A DNA stretch of 64,000 nt from Skeletonema tropicum (taxonomy: Eukaryota > Bacillariophyta > Thalassiosirophyceae > Thalassiosirales > Thalassiosiraceae). Below are positions 21,601 to 31,067 of this stretch, one piece after another; positions within the stretch are counted from its first letter, which is position 1; each line of letters starts with the position of its first letter. A program made the position numbers and the translations under genes. The notes below the pieces were generated by a model. The model did no database searches. It saw nothing but the letters and a program-made list of their open reading frames with translations, and had not been told where the DNA came from. The stretch lies in assembly GCA_037178625.1 (NCBI GenBank), contig CM074131.1, positions 1,612,001 through 1,676,000 on the forward strand, given 5' to 3'.

Positions 21601-23051
21601 AGAAATTAACCCCAGAGCACGTCGTGAGCGAAAGAAACCAACTGTTTACAGTCCTCAAGAAGGGGTTCCTGATCGAGAATGGCAAAATGATGGTTCATCG
21701 ACATCGCCTAAAAAAAACGCGGAGAAGAAATCAGAAAATAAGGATGAAGTACCTATGCCACCCAAACCAAAACGTGGGCGTCCTAGCAGAGCCGAAATTG
21801 CTGCTAGGGAAGCTTACGCCGCATATGTTGCGAAGTCGAAGTCCCCGCCTCCGAAAGAGAGGAAGAAGCCAGGACCAAAGCCAAAGAAGAAGGAGGAGAA
21901 GGAAAAGAAACCTCCTCCGAAGAAGTCGGCCCTGAAAAAGGGACAGGTAATCAAGCCTGATACGGAGGGAGTTGGTGTTCTCAACCGTCTTCCTGGTGCT
22001 CTTTTTGATTGCTCGGCGTGTCTTGACATCAACAAAATCAAACTCTGTTGTTATTGTGCTTGTCGCGTATGTTTCAATAAGTTTGGCAAGGAGAGGACGA
22101 TTTTGTGCGACAAATGTGACCAAGAGTATCATACGTTCTGCGTTGGTCTGGAGAAAATCCCAGAAGGTGAATGGGTCTGTACTGCATGTATTGAGGACGA
22201 GAAGAAGCAAAAAATTCTAGCGCAGCGACGCAAGGAGAGAGAGGCAAGGAAGAAGATTGAAGACGAAAAGCGAGCATTGGAGGATGCCAAGAAAGCTGTT
22301 CTGGCAGCTGAACGCAAGAAGAAGTACAATGAACGAAAAGCAATTGAAAATGAAAAGAAGAGGGTTGCTTCAGAGCAAAGACGAATTGCAGCAGAGAAAA
22401 GGAAAATCAAGGATGCGGAACTTCGAGCACATGGTATCCCTATCAAGAGGGGGCCCGGGCGTCCTCGCAAGGATGAAGCAGCGTCTTCTCGCGGCTCTTG
22501 CTCAGCAACCCCAGAAGAGAGGTCGTGGCAGGCCAAGGAAAGATGGAAAAGACCCCATTCCGCGCAAATACATGTCGAAATACGAGATTTCTGCCGATAA
22601 CGTGTATTTTGACGATGAATCAGAGGCGTCTGCTGCCCACCGTAGCCGCAGCGGAAGGAAAATTCAGAGAACTATATTTCACGACGAAGTGGATCATCCT
22701 GGAATGGCGAAAAAACCGAGAACAGATGCGTATGTTGGTTATGAGAAAGGTGCCACTGCAGCAAGCAAGGGTTCTGGCAAAAGTGTCTCTGGGAAGAAGG
22801 AAGGGAGGAGGAAGCCTGGAGCGCGTGAGTGTATGCAACTAACAAAGAAGTTTGATGCCACGCCCGTCGATGAACAGAGTTTCGATATCTTGATGGATTA
22901 CTCCAAACGAGGAAAAGTGGACCATCTCATCCGCATGAGGGAGCGTTTGGATGACCACTCCCGTTTCCTTGAGGCTCAGCTTGCAGGATTGGAAGCGCTT
23001 GTGAAGGAAAAGGGAGAGATGAACATCGTTTGCCCGCCCGCATCTGACTAA
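18615..23051 (+). CDS. Large PHD-finger / AT-hook chromatin protein with repeated Cys modules
   Basis: A single gene of about 1,475 codons once two one-base errors are allowed. Frame changes lie at the A-run 21117-21121 (one base too few) and at CCCC 22509-22512 (one too many). Domains: N-terminal region; PHD finger 1 (LCEVCNTPGELLCCATC, ~19425-19560); three copies of a Cys/His module (GCRKCKKELDTGEKTRKTH..HCPRK, at ~19770, 20150 and 21325); three copies of a second module C-x4-C-x7-C-x3-C-x2-H (CNKLKQYNC.GYCMRHYRQ, at ~20385, 20605 and 21003); PHD finger 2 (ILCDKCDQEYHTFCVGLEKI, ~22010-22195); a charged coiled coil; and AT-hooks (KRGRPSRAE, RGPGRPRK, RGRGRPRK). Very acidic spacers separate the modules. 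It is probably a nuclear reader of histone tails and AT-rich DNA; the specific target is unknown. Confidence 0.85.
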
Positions 23052-23126
23052 TTTACTTACTGACGTCAAAAAATTTCACTGTAGACGAGAGATCAAAAGA
23101 AATATCCGTAGAAAATAAGACTATTA

Positions 23127-24894
23127 TTACATGTGCATAGAACCAACTTGTACAGAATGAGAATGGTTGTGTAAATTCAACAAATCTCCGTCAACAGATA
23201 AATTCTCGGTCTCATGGAACCAAAATCCAGCACCAATCATGAAGTAAACACCTAGCAGGTATGCTCCGACTAACCAGTTTGTTGTCCCACCCTGTAGCAC
23301 TGCCGCCACAGAAACAACACTAAATATCAAACAACACGTCTCGAATCCTCTGAAGTACAAGGACATTGACTTGTCCATTGCCCAGCCAATCAAGACACTC
23401 CCTGGCAACACAAACAGTGCTATTTGAACTGCGCTCCCAACAGTAACTCCGACGCATAGGTCCATCTCATTTTTGTACGCGAAGATAACAGCACTAACCT
23501 GCTCAGCTATGTTTGAGAAATATGGAAGAATGACAAGTGAAGTGAAGACTTCACTGATGCGGCATTTGTAGGCGAATCCATCGATTGTGTCTACCAAGAT
23601 ATCACTCATTGCTGATATACATGCTGTGATGATGAACAGCCAAACTATCCCTGCTCGGAAAGTCATGTGCACTTCACCCTCATCAAGTTGATTTGGAGGG
23701 TAGAGTGGAGGGTAGAGCTCTTCATCAGAGCCATCTGAGCAGTGACTTTTGTTTGAGTTGCCTTTACGTTCACTTACAGGGGATAATTGCGATGGGACGA
23801 TATTGTCACGTCTTATTCTGTCCGCTCTTGCGCCGCTTCCAGTTGAAGCGTGTCGCCGTAGGCTGTTCAGGCCACTAATATTACTGCTCAGCACGGTTTC
23901 GTCTGCTGATCCTACGCTCACAGTTCGTTGACCTCTTTCACCGTCAGAATAACTCTGTGGAATTAAATTACCCAACCCAGGCTTCTCATGCAAATAGGGC
24001 GGTAATGATTTGCTGTCGGACATAGATTCTTTTGATCCATTCAAATCCTCTTGAGAAGAGTGAGAAGAGGACATCTCTACTTCAACGATGGGATCTAACC
24101 TAAAAACTCGCTGATATGCAGCTCTCTCATCTTCATCATCATGGCCACCAATGAACAAACATCGGCAAAACTTGTTCTTTCTGGTGTATCGACGCGTTTC
24201 CTGGCCATCTTGGCTGCCATTGCCATCATTTTCGCCAGAATCTTCAAACTCATCTTTGTGAGAGCCCAGTTGAAATAGCAAGTATAGGCTGTACCCCACA
24301 ATCATAACTACTGCATTGAATCGCGAAAATCCAACCATGGAAATGGAGGGTCCGTCATTAATGTCACTGACGCCATCAAAATTCTTGTCGACATACTTCT
24401 TCTCTTCATCGCCATGTGAATACATCTCGTCACTTAATACTAAAGCCTGCAGGCAGTGCGAGTCCTGCAACTGCAATCATGAGCATACCAATACTCGCGT
24501 TTCCACTTGTAATTCGAAGTTCCTGCACTTGGTACCGCAATCCCCCTATCAGACATGATAATCCAAACACGAATAATAAATTGGTAAGGATGGAACCAAG
24601 TAACGTGAGCTGTACAACACGGTAATATCCTTCCTTTAGGGCTGCACTGGATATGAGCAGCTCTGGTGCATTGCCAAATGTCGCATTAAGTAGTGCACCG
24701 ATAGTCTGATTTGTATGATTTGCAACCTCTTCTGTCACGAACGATAATCTCTCTGCCAGAGGCACGAGTGCTAGACCAGCCAGGAGAAAACACAAAGATT
24801 CATCAAAGTTGGCGGATTTCCCGATTAGTGCGAGTGGGCCACATATTAACAACCAGTTTAGCCGATTGCGAAATATTATCTCTGTGGATTTCAT
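23127..24894 (-). CDS. CAX: Ca2+(cation)/H+ exchanger, CAX family
   Basis: Vacuolar-type cation/proton antiporter. The first half contains LLAGLALVPLAERLSFVTEE and the signature repeat GALLNATFGNAPELLIS (c-1). The second half contains the matching c-2 region ISEVFTSLVILPYFSNIAEQVSAVIF and GVTVGSAVQIALFVLPG, with about 11 hydrophobic helices overall. An unusually long hydrophilic loop (~170 residues, acidic and Ser-rich with a CRCLFIGGHDDEDE patch) separates the halves. The two halves are in different frames; one surplus base in CC at 24446-24447 restores LPAALVLSDEM. The start is taken at the ATG at 24894 because the longer frame (to 24924) begins with GTG. Further 5' coding would need another frame correction. 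Confidence 0.9.
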
Positions 24895-25492
24895 ACACTC
24901 ATTGTGTAGATTGGTAATGTCCACCGATAATTGGCCGGGCTGATGCCAGCGATGAGTAGCCGCCGCTCCTCATCATGGTTATCAACTAGTGGCTGGCTGG
25001 TTTGCGTTTTATGATGATGTTTTATGTCCATACGTGGCACTTTGCATCGTGCCGGCTTGTGCTCTGTCTTCTGGCCTTTCTTCTTCTCACACATCAAAAT
25101 TTGATTCCACGTAGGAATAAGTACAATGGAGGTTGAAATCAACTTCAAGTCATTTTCAACGAGAACAAAATGCAGAAAACTCAAAACTGCTTATTGCTTC
25201 ACTTCCGCGTCACAATGATGTCATAAGTATTATTATTATCATACTGATAGTCTACACCGCAGCTATCACCGGAAGCTTTGCCACTAATTCCTACCATTGC
25301 CATCGACACCTGTCGCGATAGATGATAGAATAATAGGACTATTAGGAGCCTCATGATGAAGTTTTTCATCGACGCAGTGGGACGAAAGATTAAGCATTTC
25401 ATACGGGGCAACAATGACTGATGGGTCCAATATTACATCCCTAACTGAAATAGAAGTCGCCATTCTGGAACAAATCGATTGATAAATTGTGT
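24895..25492. other. Intergenic, ~600 bp, shared upstream region
   Basis: It lies between the divergent CAX and GUCD1-like genes. No gene or repeat is recognised; a short frame starting at ATG 25414 could be a first exon of the next gene. Confidence 0.45.
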
Positions 25493-26306
25493 ATGAGATG
25501 TGTCAACAACGATTCTACTTGGAGACAGGCCTACTCCAATTAGACACATTAAGCAAGTTGATACGTGGGACTGTGGCTTGGCATGCATACAGATGGTGAT
25601 AGGTTGGCTTAATAATAATACATGCAACATCTCGCAAGAGGAACAAGAAGTGCAGAGAGAATGGATGATGAGCTCCGTTAAGGCAAAGTCATTATGGACC
25701 ATTGATTTGGTGATTCTGCTACAAACTATGCTAGATTTGGACACAAACAACAAATTGACTTCTTCTTCCTACCTCTTTTGTTCCAATCGATTTGGAATAG
25801 ACGAGTCATACAACAATTTTGATTACTATAAAGATGCCTTTTCAGAAGATGAGATTCGCGTCAAGAGCTTGTTTGAAAAGGCAGAGCGTCAATCTTTGCC
25901 GCTGATGCAAGTGACTCATATGAGTTTCAATATCTTGATAGATCTTGTATCGAGAGAAAATGTTGTTGCTATTGTATTGTTGGACAATACAATTTTCAAT
26001 CATCAAAATAATGTGGCAAATGGAGAGGCTACCTCTAATGATGACGATCAACCTGACGTCTCTTACTCGGGACACTATGTTGTTCTTTGTGGCGTGAGCA
26101 GAGACGAGAATGACATCAACCTCTCACTAATGAACTCGCAACGAGATGATTCGGAAACGCACAGTTATTGCCTCGTTATTAAAAATCCTGGTGTATGGAA
26201 AGACACACAGTTCGTGACACCAAGTCTATTTGAAGCATCATGGCGAGCAAAGGGTACTGATGAAGATATCATTTTAGTAGCAAAACACCTCTCCGCTAAA
26301 GATTAG
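25493..26306 (+). CDS. GUCD1-like protein (guanylyl cyclase domain-containing 1 family)
   Basis: About 268 residues with the family hallmarks WDCGLACIQMVIGW near the start, YSGHYVVLCGV in the second half, KNPG and the C-terminal FEASWRAKGTDEDIILV. The Cys, His and Asn/Asp pattern resembles a C39-like papain fold; despite the family name, cyclase activity is unproven. The main open frame lacks an ATG before the conserved WDCG motif. It begins at GTG 25500 just after an in-frame stop. An ATG at 25493 would join it if one base between is surplus; a spliced first exon is the alternative. The gene nearly abuts the convergent ankyrin gene: the stop codons are two bases apart. Confidence 0.85.
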
Positions 26307-26308
26307 AG

Positions 26309-27500
26309 TCATTCTACCTTTATTTTCGACATGTCTCTCCTCGTATGTACCTCCCTTCGAAGAAAGTTTGTACTCCTAACGTAGTCCCTACTCCGACACA
26401 AATCCAAAGCACTTTCACCAAATGAATTCCTAGTCTCGACAGAAGTACGTGGATCACTCAACATTAGTTCAACTGCAGCGACGGATAACTCGCCTCGGTT
26501 GGGCAACGCATCAAACTGAGGCCGCAAATAGCAAGCTCCCATCAAAGGTGTTCGTCCCTCCCTCGCTTTGGGCATTGGGATCTGCTCCTTCATCCAATAG
26601 TAATCGTATTAACTCCACATTTGCAGTCAGGCAAGCAGCTCGTAGTGGTGTGTGCAAAAACCCTGGTAGTGGTTGAGCTCTTGCCCCATGACTTAAGAGC
26701 AACTTTACAAGATCAGTATTTCCGACGAGCGTTGCTTCAATCAGAGGAGTCATCCCGTTTGGGTCCTCACAATTGATGTCATAATTGTTGTTTGTTTCTT
26801 TTGCACTTTCCGAGACACCCTCTAATAGCATCCTAGTTAATTCAAAGTTGTTGGATTTCACAGCGTCGAAAAGGGGCTGATTTGCTTCGTATGATGACCC
26901 AGTCACTTCCACTTCTGATGTCGCTTTGCTGACTACTGCTGCAGCAGATGGTTCAGCTACATCAGTAGGTGCGGCTTTTTCAACAGTAGTTTCCATTTGA
27001 TAGCCGCTGCCATTCCTTGGTAATATCTCCGGCCGTGATGATAGCATCCGCATTGACATGAATGCCGAAAGAGCTAGAGTTCCAATAACACGAATTGAAA
27101 TAGGGAAAAATGTTGTAATATTGTTCAGCCGTTTGCTTTTTCTTTTGCTTCTTTTTCTGTCCTTGTTTGAAACAACATTTGTTTCTACAGAAGAACTCGT
27201 CGCCTCGGTGGCTGCAGAAGATTCGTCTCCATTATCTTCTTCATAATATTCAGAAGAATGATAATAATGAATGTGATCCGCAGAGTGATAGCTGAGTATT
27301 TTTCCAGTTCCAGAAACAAGCAAGGGCTCAAAGTCTACTGCCTCTGGATCAAAATTGAAGTCGGGGTCATCTATGATGCCACTTGAGCTTGTCTCCACAG
27401 AACCGTTGCAAGAAGATGATGACGGGTTCTTTTCATCTTCACGTAGCGGTTGTGTCCAACTCCCCTCCTCGTTGATTGGGCTAAGCGGCTGTGGCGGCAT
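26309..27500 (-). CDS. Membrane-anchored ankyrin repeat protein
   Basis: The N-terminal ~130 residues are acidic, Ser-rich and low in complexity. A basic patch (KDRKRSKRKSKRL) precedes one predicted transmembrane helix (ISIRVIGTLALSAFMSMRML, about 27110-27040). Three to four ankyrin repeats follow: QPLFDAVKSNNFELTRMLLE, GMTPLIEATLVGNTDLVKLL, HTPLRAACLTANVELIRLLL and GRTPLMGACYL. The last repeat switches frame; one surplus base in a C-triplet at 26556-26558 or 26560-26562 restores EGGRTPLMGAC and the C-terminal 90 residues. The start is ATG 27500 (MPPQPLS). The likely orientation has the repeats on one side of a membrane; the compartment and partners are unknown. Confidence 0.8.
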
Positions 27501-27926
27501 GGCAAGTTGGTGACGATTTATCTCTAGAGGTTGTGTCAGCAGCAATGGTTATAGAAGTAATAATATATTGGTCACGTGGTGAGAAGCCGTCAAGGATTAG
27601 GGAATGGGAGGACATCGACTCATACAGTAGGATAGGTTGCAAGTTAGTGAGGAATGCAGATAGAATGCACGAGGACATTATTTCAGGTCATTATCATGCG
27701 ATAGAGTGCCGTAACGTGTACGTATGTGACAGGGCACTGGTGTAGAATGCCTGAGACACGTTGAAGTGACTTTCAAATTAAAGACGCGTATCTTACAAAT
27801 AAGACGCAATCTTTTAATTCAATTCAACAAAATGGAATTCAAATTCATTCAAACCATTATTCAAATCAATACCCAACATCCAACTCATTTTCCTCCTACA
27901 TCCTATCATAAGTAATACATTGAATA
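27501..27926. other. Intergenic, 426 bp, divergent upstream region
   Basis: It lies between the divergent ankyrin and thioesterase genes. AT-rich near the right end; no gene recognised. Confidence 0.45.
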
Positions 27927-28994
27927 ATGATACCCCGCAAAGAGATAGTTAGACTGCCTTGGCCGCTCTATGTGGCTCTCTTCGCGGCGTTTATACTAGG
28001 AGCACGATTGGCAAATGCTTTTTCCTCAGTGACGTCAGGAAAACGAAAACTATCATCAACACAACTCCACGTAGACACAAACAAAGACACTAATGCACCA
28101 TCAAATAATAAAGCAGCCATCATATTTCTTCATGGTCTTGGTGACTCGCCCGATGGGTGGTCAAAGCTCGGAGAATGGCTGCCAAGTTATGCGCCCAAGC
28201 TAGCCAGTCTTGATATCACCTACGTCTTCCCCCCGGCACACAATTTGGCCATCACTGTGAATGGCGGGGAAAAGGTAAGTTTTGTATGCACTGCTTCATA
28301 TTCACTGCAATCTCCTGCTAACTTCGGTTTCATCTTCCAAAAGATGCCAGGCTGGTTTGATGTGTTTGATTGGCCAATTGGAATTGATGCGAGGGATGAT
28401 GCCAAGGGGCTAGCTATGTCTGTCAAGCGAGTGGAAGAAATAGTTAATGAATTGAAAGAGGAGGAGGGCATTGACCCTTCTCGTGTTATCTTGGGTGGCT
28501 TTTCTCAGGGTGGTGCTGTCGCGCTGACGGCAGCGTATAATAGAAGAAGAAAGGGTGCTACACCATTTGCAGGTTGTATAGTGATGAGTGGGTGGCTTCC
28601 GCTGAAAGAATATTTGGACGTGTCGGAAGAGATAGCAAAAGCAACACCACTTTTCTGGGCGCATGGGCAAATGGATGACAAAATACTTTATGAACAACAA
28701 GTGTACGGAGTAGATAAGCTCGACAGTCTTGGAGTTGATGTGACAGCTCATTCGTATCCTGTTGGACACGAGTCGACGAGTAACTGGGAAGAAATACAAG
28801 ATATGGCAGAGTTTGTTGAGACTGTGCTTTGCCAAACAGAAGATGAGGATGATCAAAAGTATGACTACGACTCGATAGTCCTTTCTCCAGAGGAAGCTGA
28901 GAAGAATGCGTTGTTATACTACTTGTGTTCTCTGCCTATCGACGAATCGTCCGGTGTTGGAGCTGAGAATGCTGCATATTCAAATACACTATAA
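27927..28994 (+). CDS. Acyl-protein thioesterase/carboxylesterase (LYPLA family), paralogue A
   Basis: Two exons, 27927-28274 and 28344-28994, flank a 69-bp GTAAGT...AAAAG intron. Without splicing the frame stays open and adds 23 residues, but the spliced junction NGGEK-MPGWFDVFDWPIG matches the family. Serine-hydrolase features: FLHGLGDSPDGW oxyanion loop, nucleophile GGFSQGGAVAL, acid HGQMDD and base YPVGHES. These enzymes remove palmitoyl groups from protein Cys or hydrolyse lysophospholipids. The N-terminus has a signal-peptide-like segment WPLYVALFAAFILGARLANA followed by Phe-Ser. This is an ASAF-type motif consistent with plastid or secretory entry. Related copies lie at 35394-36300 and 42725-43687. 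Confidence 0.9.
   Translation: MIPRKEIVRLPWPLYVALFAAFILGARLANAFSSVTSGKRKLSSTQLHVDTNKDTNAPSNNKAAIIFLHGLGDSPDGWSKLGEWLPSYAPKLASLDITYVFPPAHNLAITVNGGEKVSFVCTASYSLQSPANFGFIFQKMPGWFDVFDWPIGIDARDDAKGLAMSVKRVEEIVNELKEEEGIDPSRVILGGFSQGGAVALTAAYNRRRKGATPFAGCIVMSGWLPLKEYLDVSEEIAKATPLFWAHGQMDDKILYEQQVYGVDKLDSLGVDVTAHSYPVGHESTSNWEEIQDMAEFVETVLCQTEDEDDQKYDYDSIVLSPEEAEKNALLYYLCSLPIDESSGVGAENAAYSNTL
28275..28343 (+). other. 69-bp in-frame intron (possible exitron) of thioesterase A
   Basis: A perfect GTAAGT donor and an AAAAG acceptor, with length 23 x 3 and no stop in frame. It is almost identical over most of its length to the intron of paralogue B at 35662-35797, which has a 15-nt insertion and an extended 3' part. 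Confidence 0.75.
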
Positions 28995-29095
28995 ACCGAC
29001 TGACACAACAACAATGAACACAATTTAGCAACAAAAAAATCTTGAACACTGTGTATTATAGCTTCATGTTTCTATTAAGAATGTAGGTTTTCTAA

Positions 29096-30172
29096 TTACC
29101 GACAATCCATTGCAGCTTGAAATATTATGTCAGCAGTGCTTTCGTCTAACACGTCACGCAGTATTGACTTCACAGCCTCTTCACCTGGATTGAACAAGGC
29201 TTCAATTGATAAATCAATGAGGCCTATATCACCCAACGCATTCTTTACATCATCATAGACGGATAGCTGCTGACAAACATCGAACAGTGTAACAGAGGCG
29301 TTTTCTGCGCTACCTTTGCTTTCGCCTCTGGGTAACTCAACCCCACCTTCTTCATCGAATTGAAAGAGAACATCCGTCCGAAGAATGTACTTGGTGCCAA
29401 AGTTCAATGGAGCAGACGAGTGAAATAGGTCATGCTCAAAGACTACTGCCATCACCTGTAGATGGGGTAACCATTGCTGAATGCATCGTTGAGTTTCATC
29501 GACTTTGAGTCTAAAAAGCATGTCTCGCCACCATCAAACTCCTTTCCTCCACCATCATTAAGGTAGATTAGCACCGTCAGTAGTGACGTGCCTTCTTCCA
29601 CTCGAGTAGTAGCATCAAAGTGAGGTTCAAACACATCTGCATCAGCAGCATCATACCGCAAGACTCTTAGTCTGGGATTCAAACCAATCGGTTTCCCACA
29701 GTTTGTGTTGTCGATAAAAGTAGATATATGCGGCATAATGATTCTTTCGAGTCTATTCCAAAGCTTCTGCGTGGTTTGTGTGTGTTCGAATACTGATAGC
29801 TTGTGTTTGTTTGCTTCTTGCAACTTGACTATGTGCGTTATGCCATCATCATCAGTATGTGCAGCCTCTGATACGTAATGAAAGCCTGTACTCGACATAG
29901 TGTTGGCAAGATGAATCAGCTCTTGGCATTCATCCGCATTGAGAAAATTTTGAATGAGAAAAGATGCGACGTCGCTTGGGTTGTGTAAATATCTTGAGCA
30001 GTTCTGTGGTAACAACCAATTGCTTCACAGAAGGGATATCATTTTCGTCATCATCAGCTATTTCTGATGACACGCAGTCAAATGTTGGCAATCCAAACAT
30101 CTCGAGAAATACACCCTCCGTATCTACGCTTCCAGCACTATCATCGTCGCCCAAATTGTTTTCCGCCACCAT
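29096..30172 (-). CDS. 2-oxoglutarate/Fe(II) dioxygenase, prolyl-4-hydroxylase type
   Basis: About 355 residues once three surplus bases are allowed: the A-run 29987-29989, CC 29471-29472 and CC 29449-29450 (plus-strand coordinates). The catalytic core shows RVLRYDAADADVFEPHFDA (iron ligands His and Asp), LLTVLIYLND, GGETCFLD, a VTPSTGDAVVFEHD-type strand that needs two of the corrections, the distal His in FEHDLFH and the 2OG-binding Arg in KYILRTDV. A 70-residue helical C-terminal extension follows. No signal peptide is evident, so this is not a typical ER collagen-type enzyme. The substrate could be prolyl residues in a cytosolic or nuclear protein. The order of motifs strongly supports one gene rather than three short ones. 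Confidence 0.85.
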
Positions 30173-30354
30173 CGTGAGAGTTCTTGCAGTGTGGTTGATT
30201 ACGTTACTATACTGTGTTGGTTGGTGGTGGTGGGTTGTGGTATTTTGGTTTTAGGTTTTTGGTGGTTGCAGAGGTAGGGATACGTGTCTCCCATTATAAG
30301 CGAATTAGATCCGGACAGACGTGAAATTTGGTGTTTCGAGCACATTTTTTGACC

Positions 30355-30540
30355 ATGGCCGCCGCAGAGCCTACTAGCTTTGGCCAAAATCTCAAATCTG
30401 CCACAAGTGCTTTTATGGAGGAACAAGTGATAGAGTCGTATTCTTCTATATCTCAGGAGATGAGCAATGCACGTTTGGGTTCCATATCTCAGATGTGCTC
30501 CACAAAATTGGCATCTACATTTGCTAGTAAAATCGTCTAA
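30355..30540 (+). CDS. Small hypothetical protein (61 residues), doubtful
   Basis: An ATG-initiated frame of 61 codons in a good context (ccATGg). Its amino-acid composition is soluble and helical (AEPTSFGQNLKSATSAFMEE). No family is recognised and no introns are visible. It could be a genuine short gene, a first exon or a truncated copy. It lies just left of the satellite array. Confidence 0.3.
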   Translation: MAAAEPTSFGQNLKSATSAFMEEQVIESYSSISQEMSNARLGSISQMCSTKLASTFASKIV

Positions 30541-31067
30541 CTACTGGACAAAATTGTTAGAGAGAATTACTAGCAAAATCTAAATGGGCGTATCTCTGCG
30601 AAAAAAATAAATATTTGCTTGGTTCCTTGATTCGACTCACTCGTATGATCATCACCAAAAAGGTTGTACCATTGGTTTGGTACGAATATCGCTGTTTGTG
30701 ATTTTGGCCTCCGTAGTAAAAGTCATTTTTATCATGGTTGTTTTGTGAGTGAAACACCAAAATTCCTACTTGGGGGCCTACGTAGGAATTATAACAGGAA
30801 AAAATCATCTAAATCGCTTATCTCTAACTAACCTTAACTCAACCTGGTTTCATTCTTGATCGGCGGCGGGCGTGAGTCGTATTGTACTTTGGCATCGTAG
30901 CAGAAGGGTGTCTTGGGCTTGCGGTCGTATGATAGATTAGTGAGTTCTCTCAAAGGATGTTCTTCAGCTCCATTTACACCTCAATCGAAAACAAATAAAA
31001 GAAGTCAGAGAGCATTGAGTCAAGGTCAACGTCAAGGTCAAGGTCAAGGCACACAATATATTCTACC
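30541..31067. other. Gene-free flank of the satellite with hairpin and microsatellite
   Basis: Contains a 9-bp stem hairpin AATTCCTAC/GTAGGAATT (30761-30769 and 30782-30790) and a GGTCAA hexanucleotide run at about 31018-31050. No gene is supported. Confidence 0.55.
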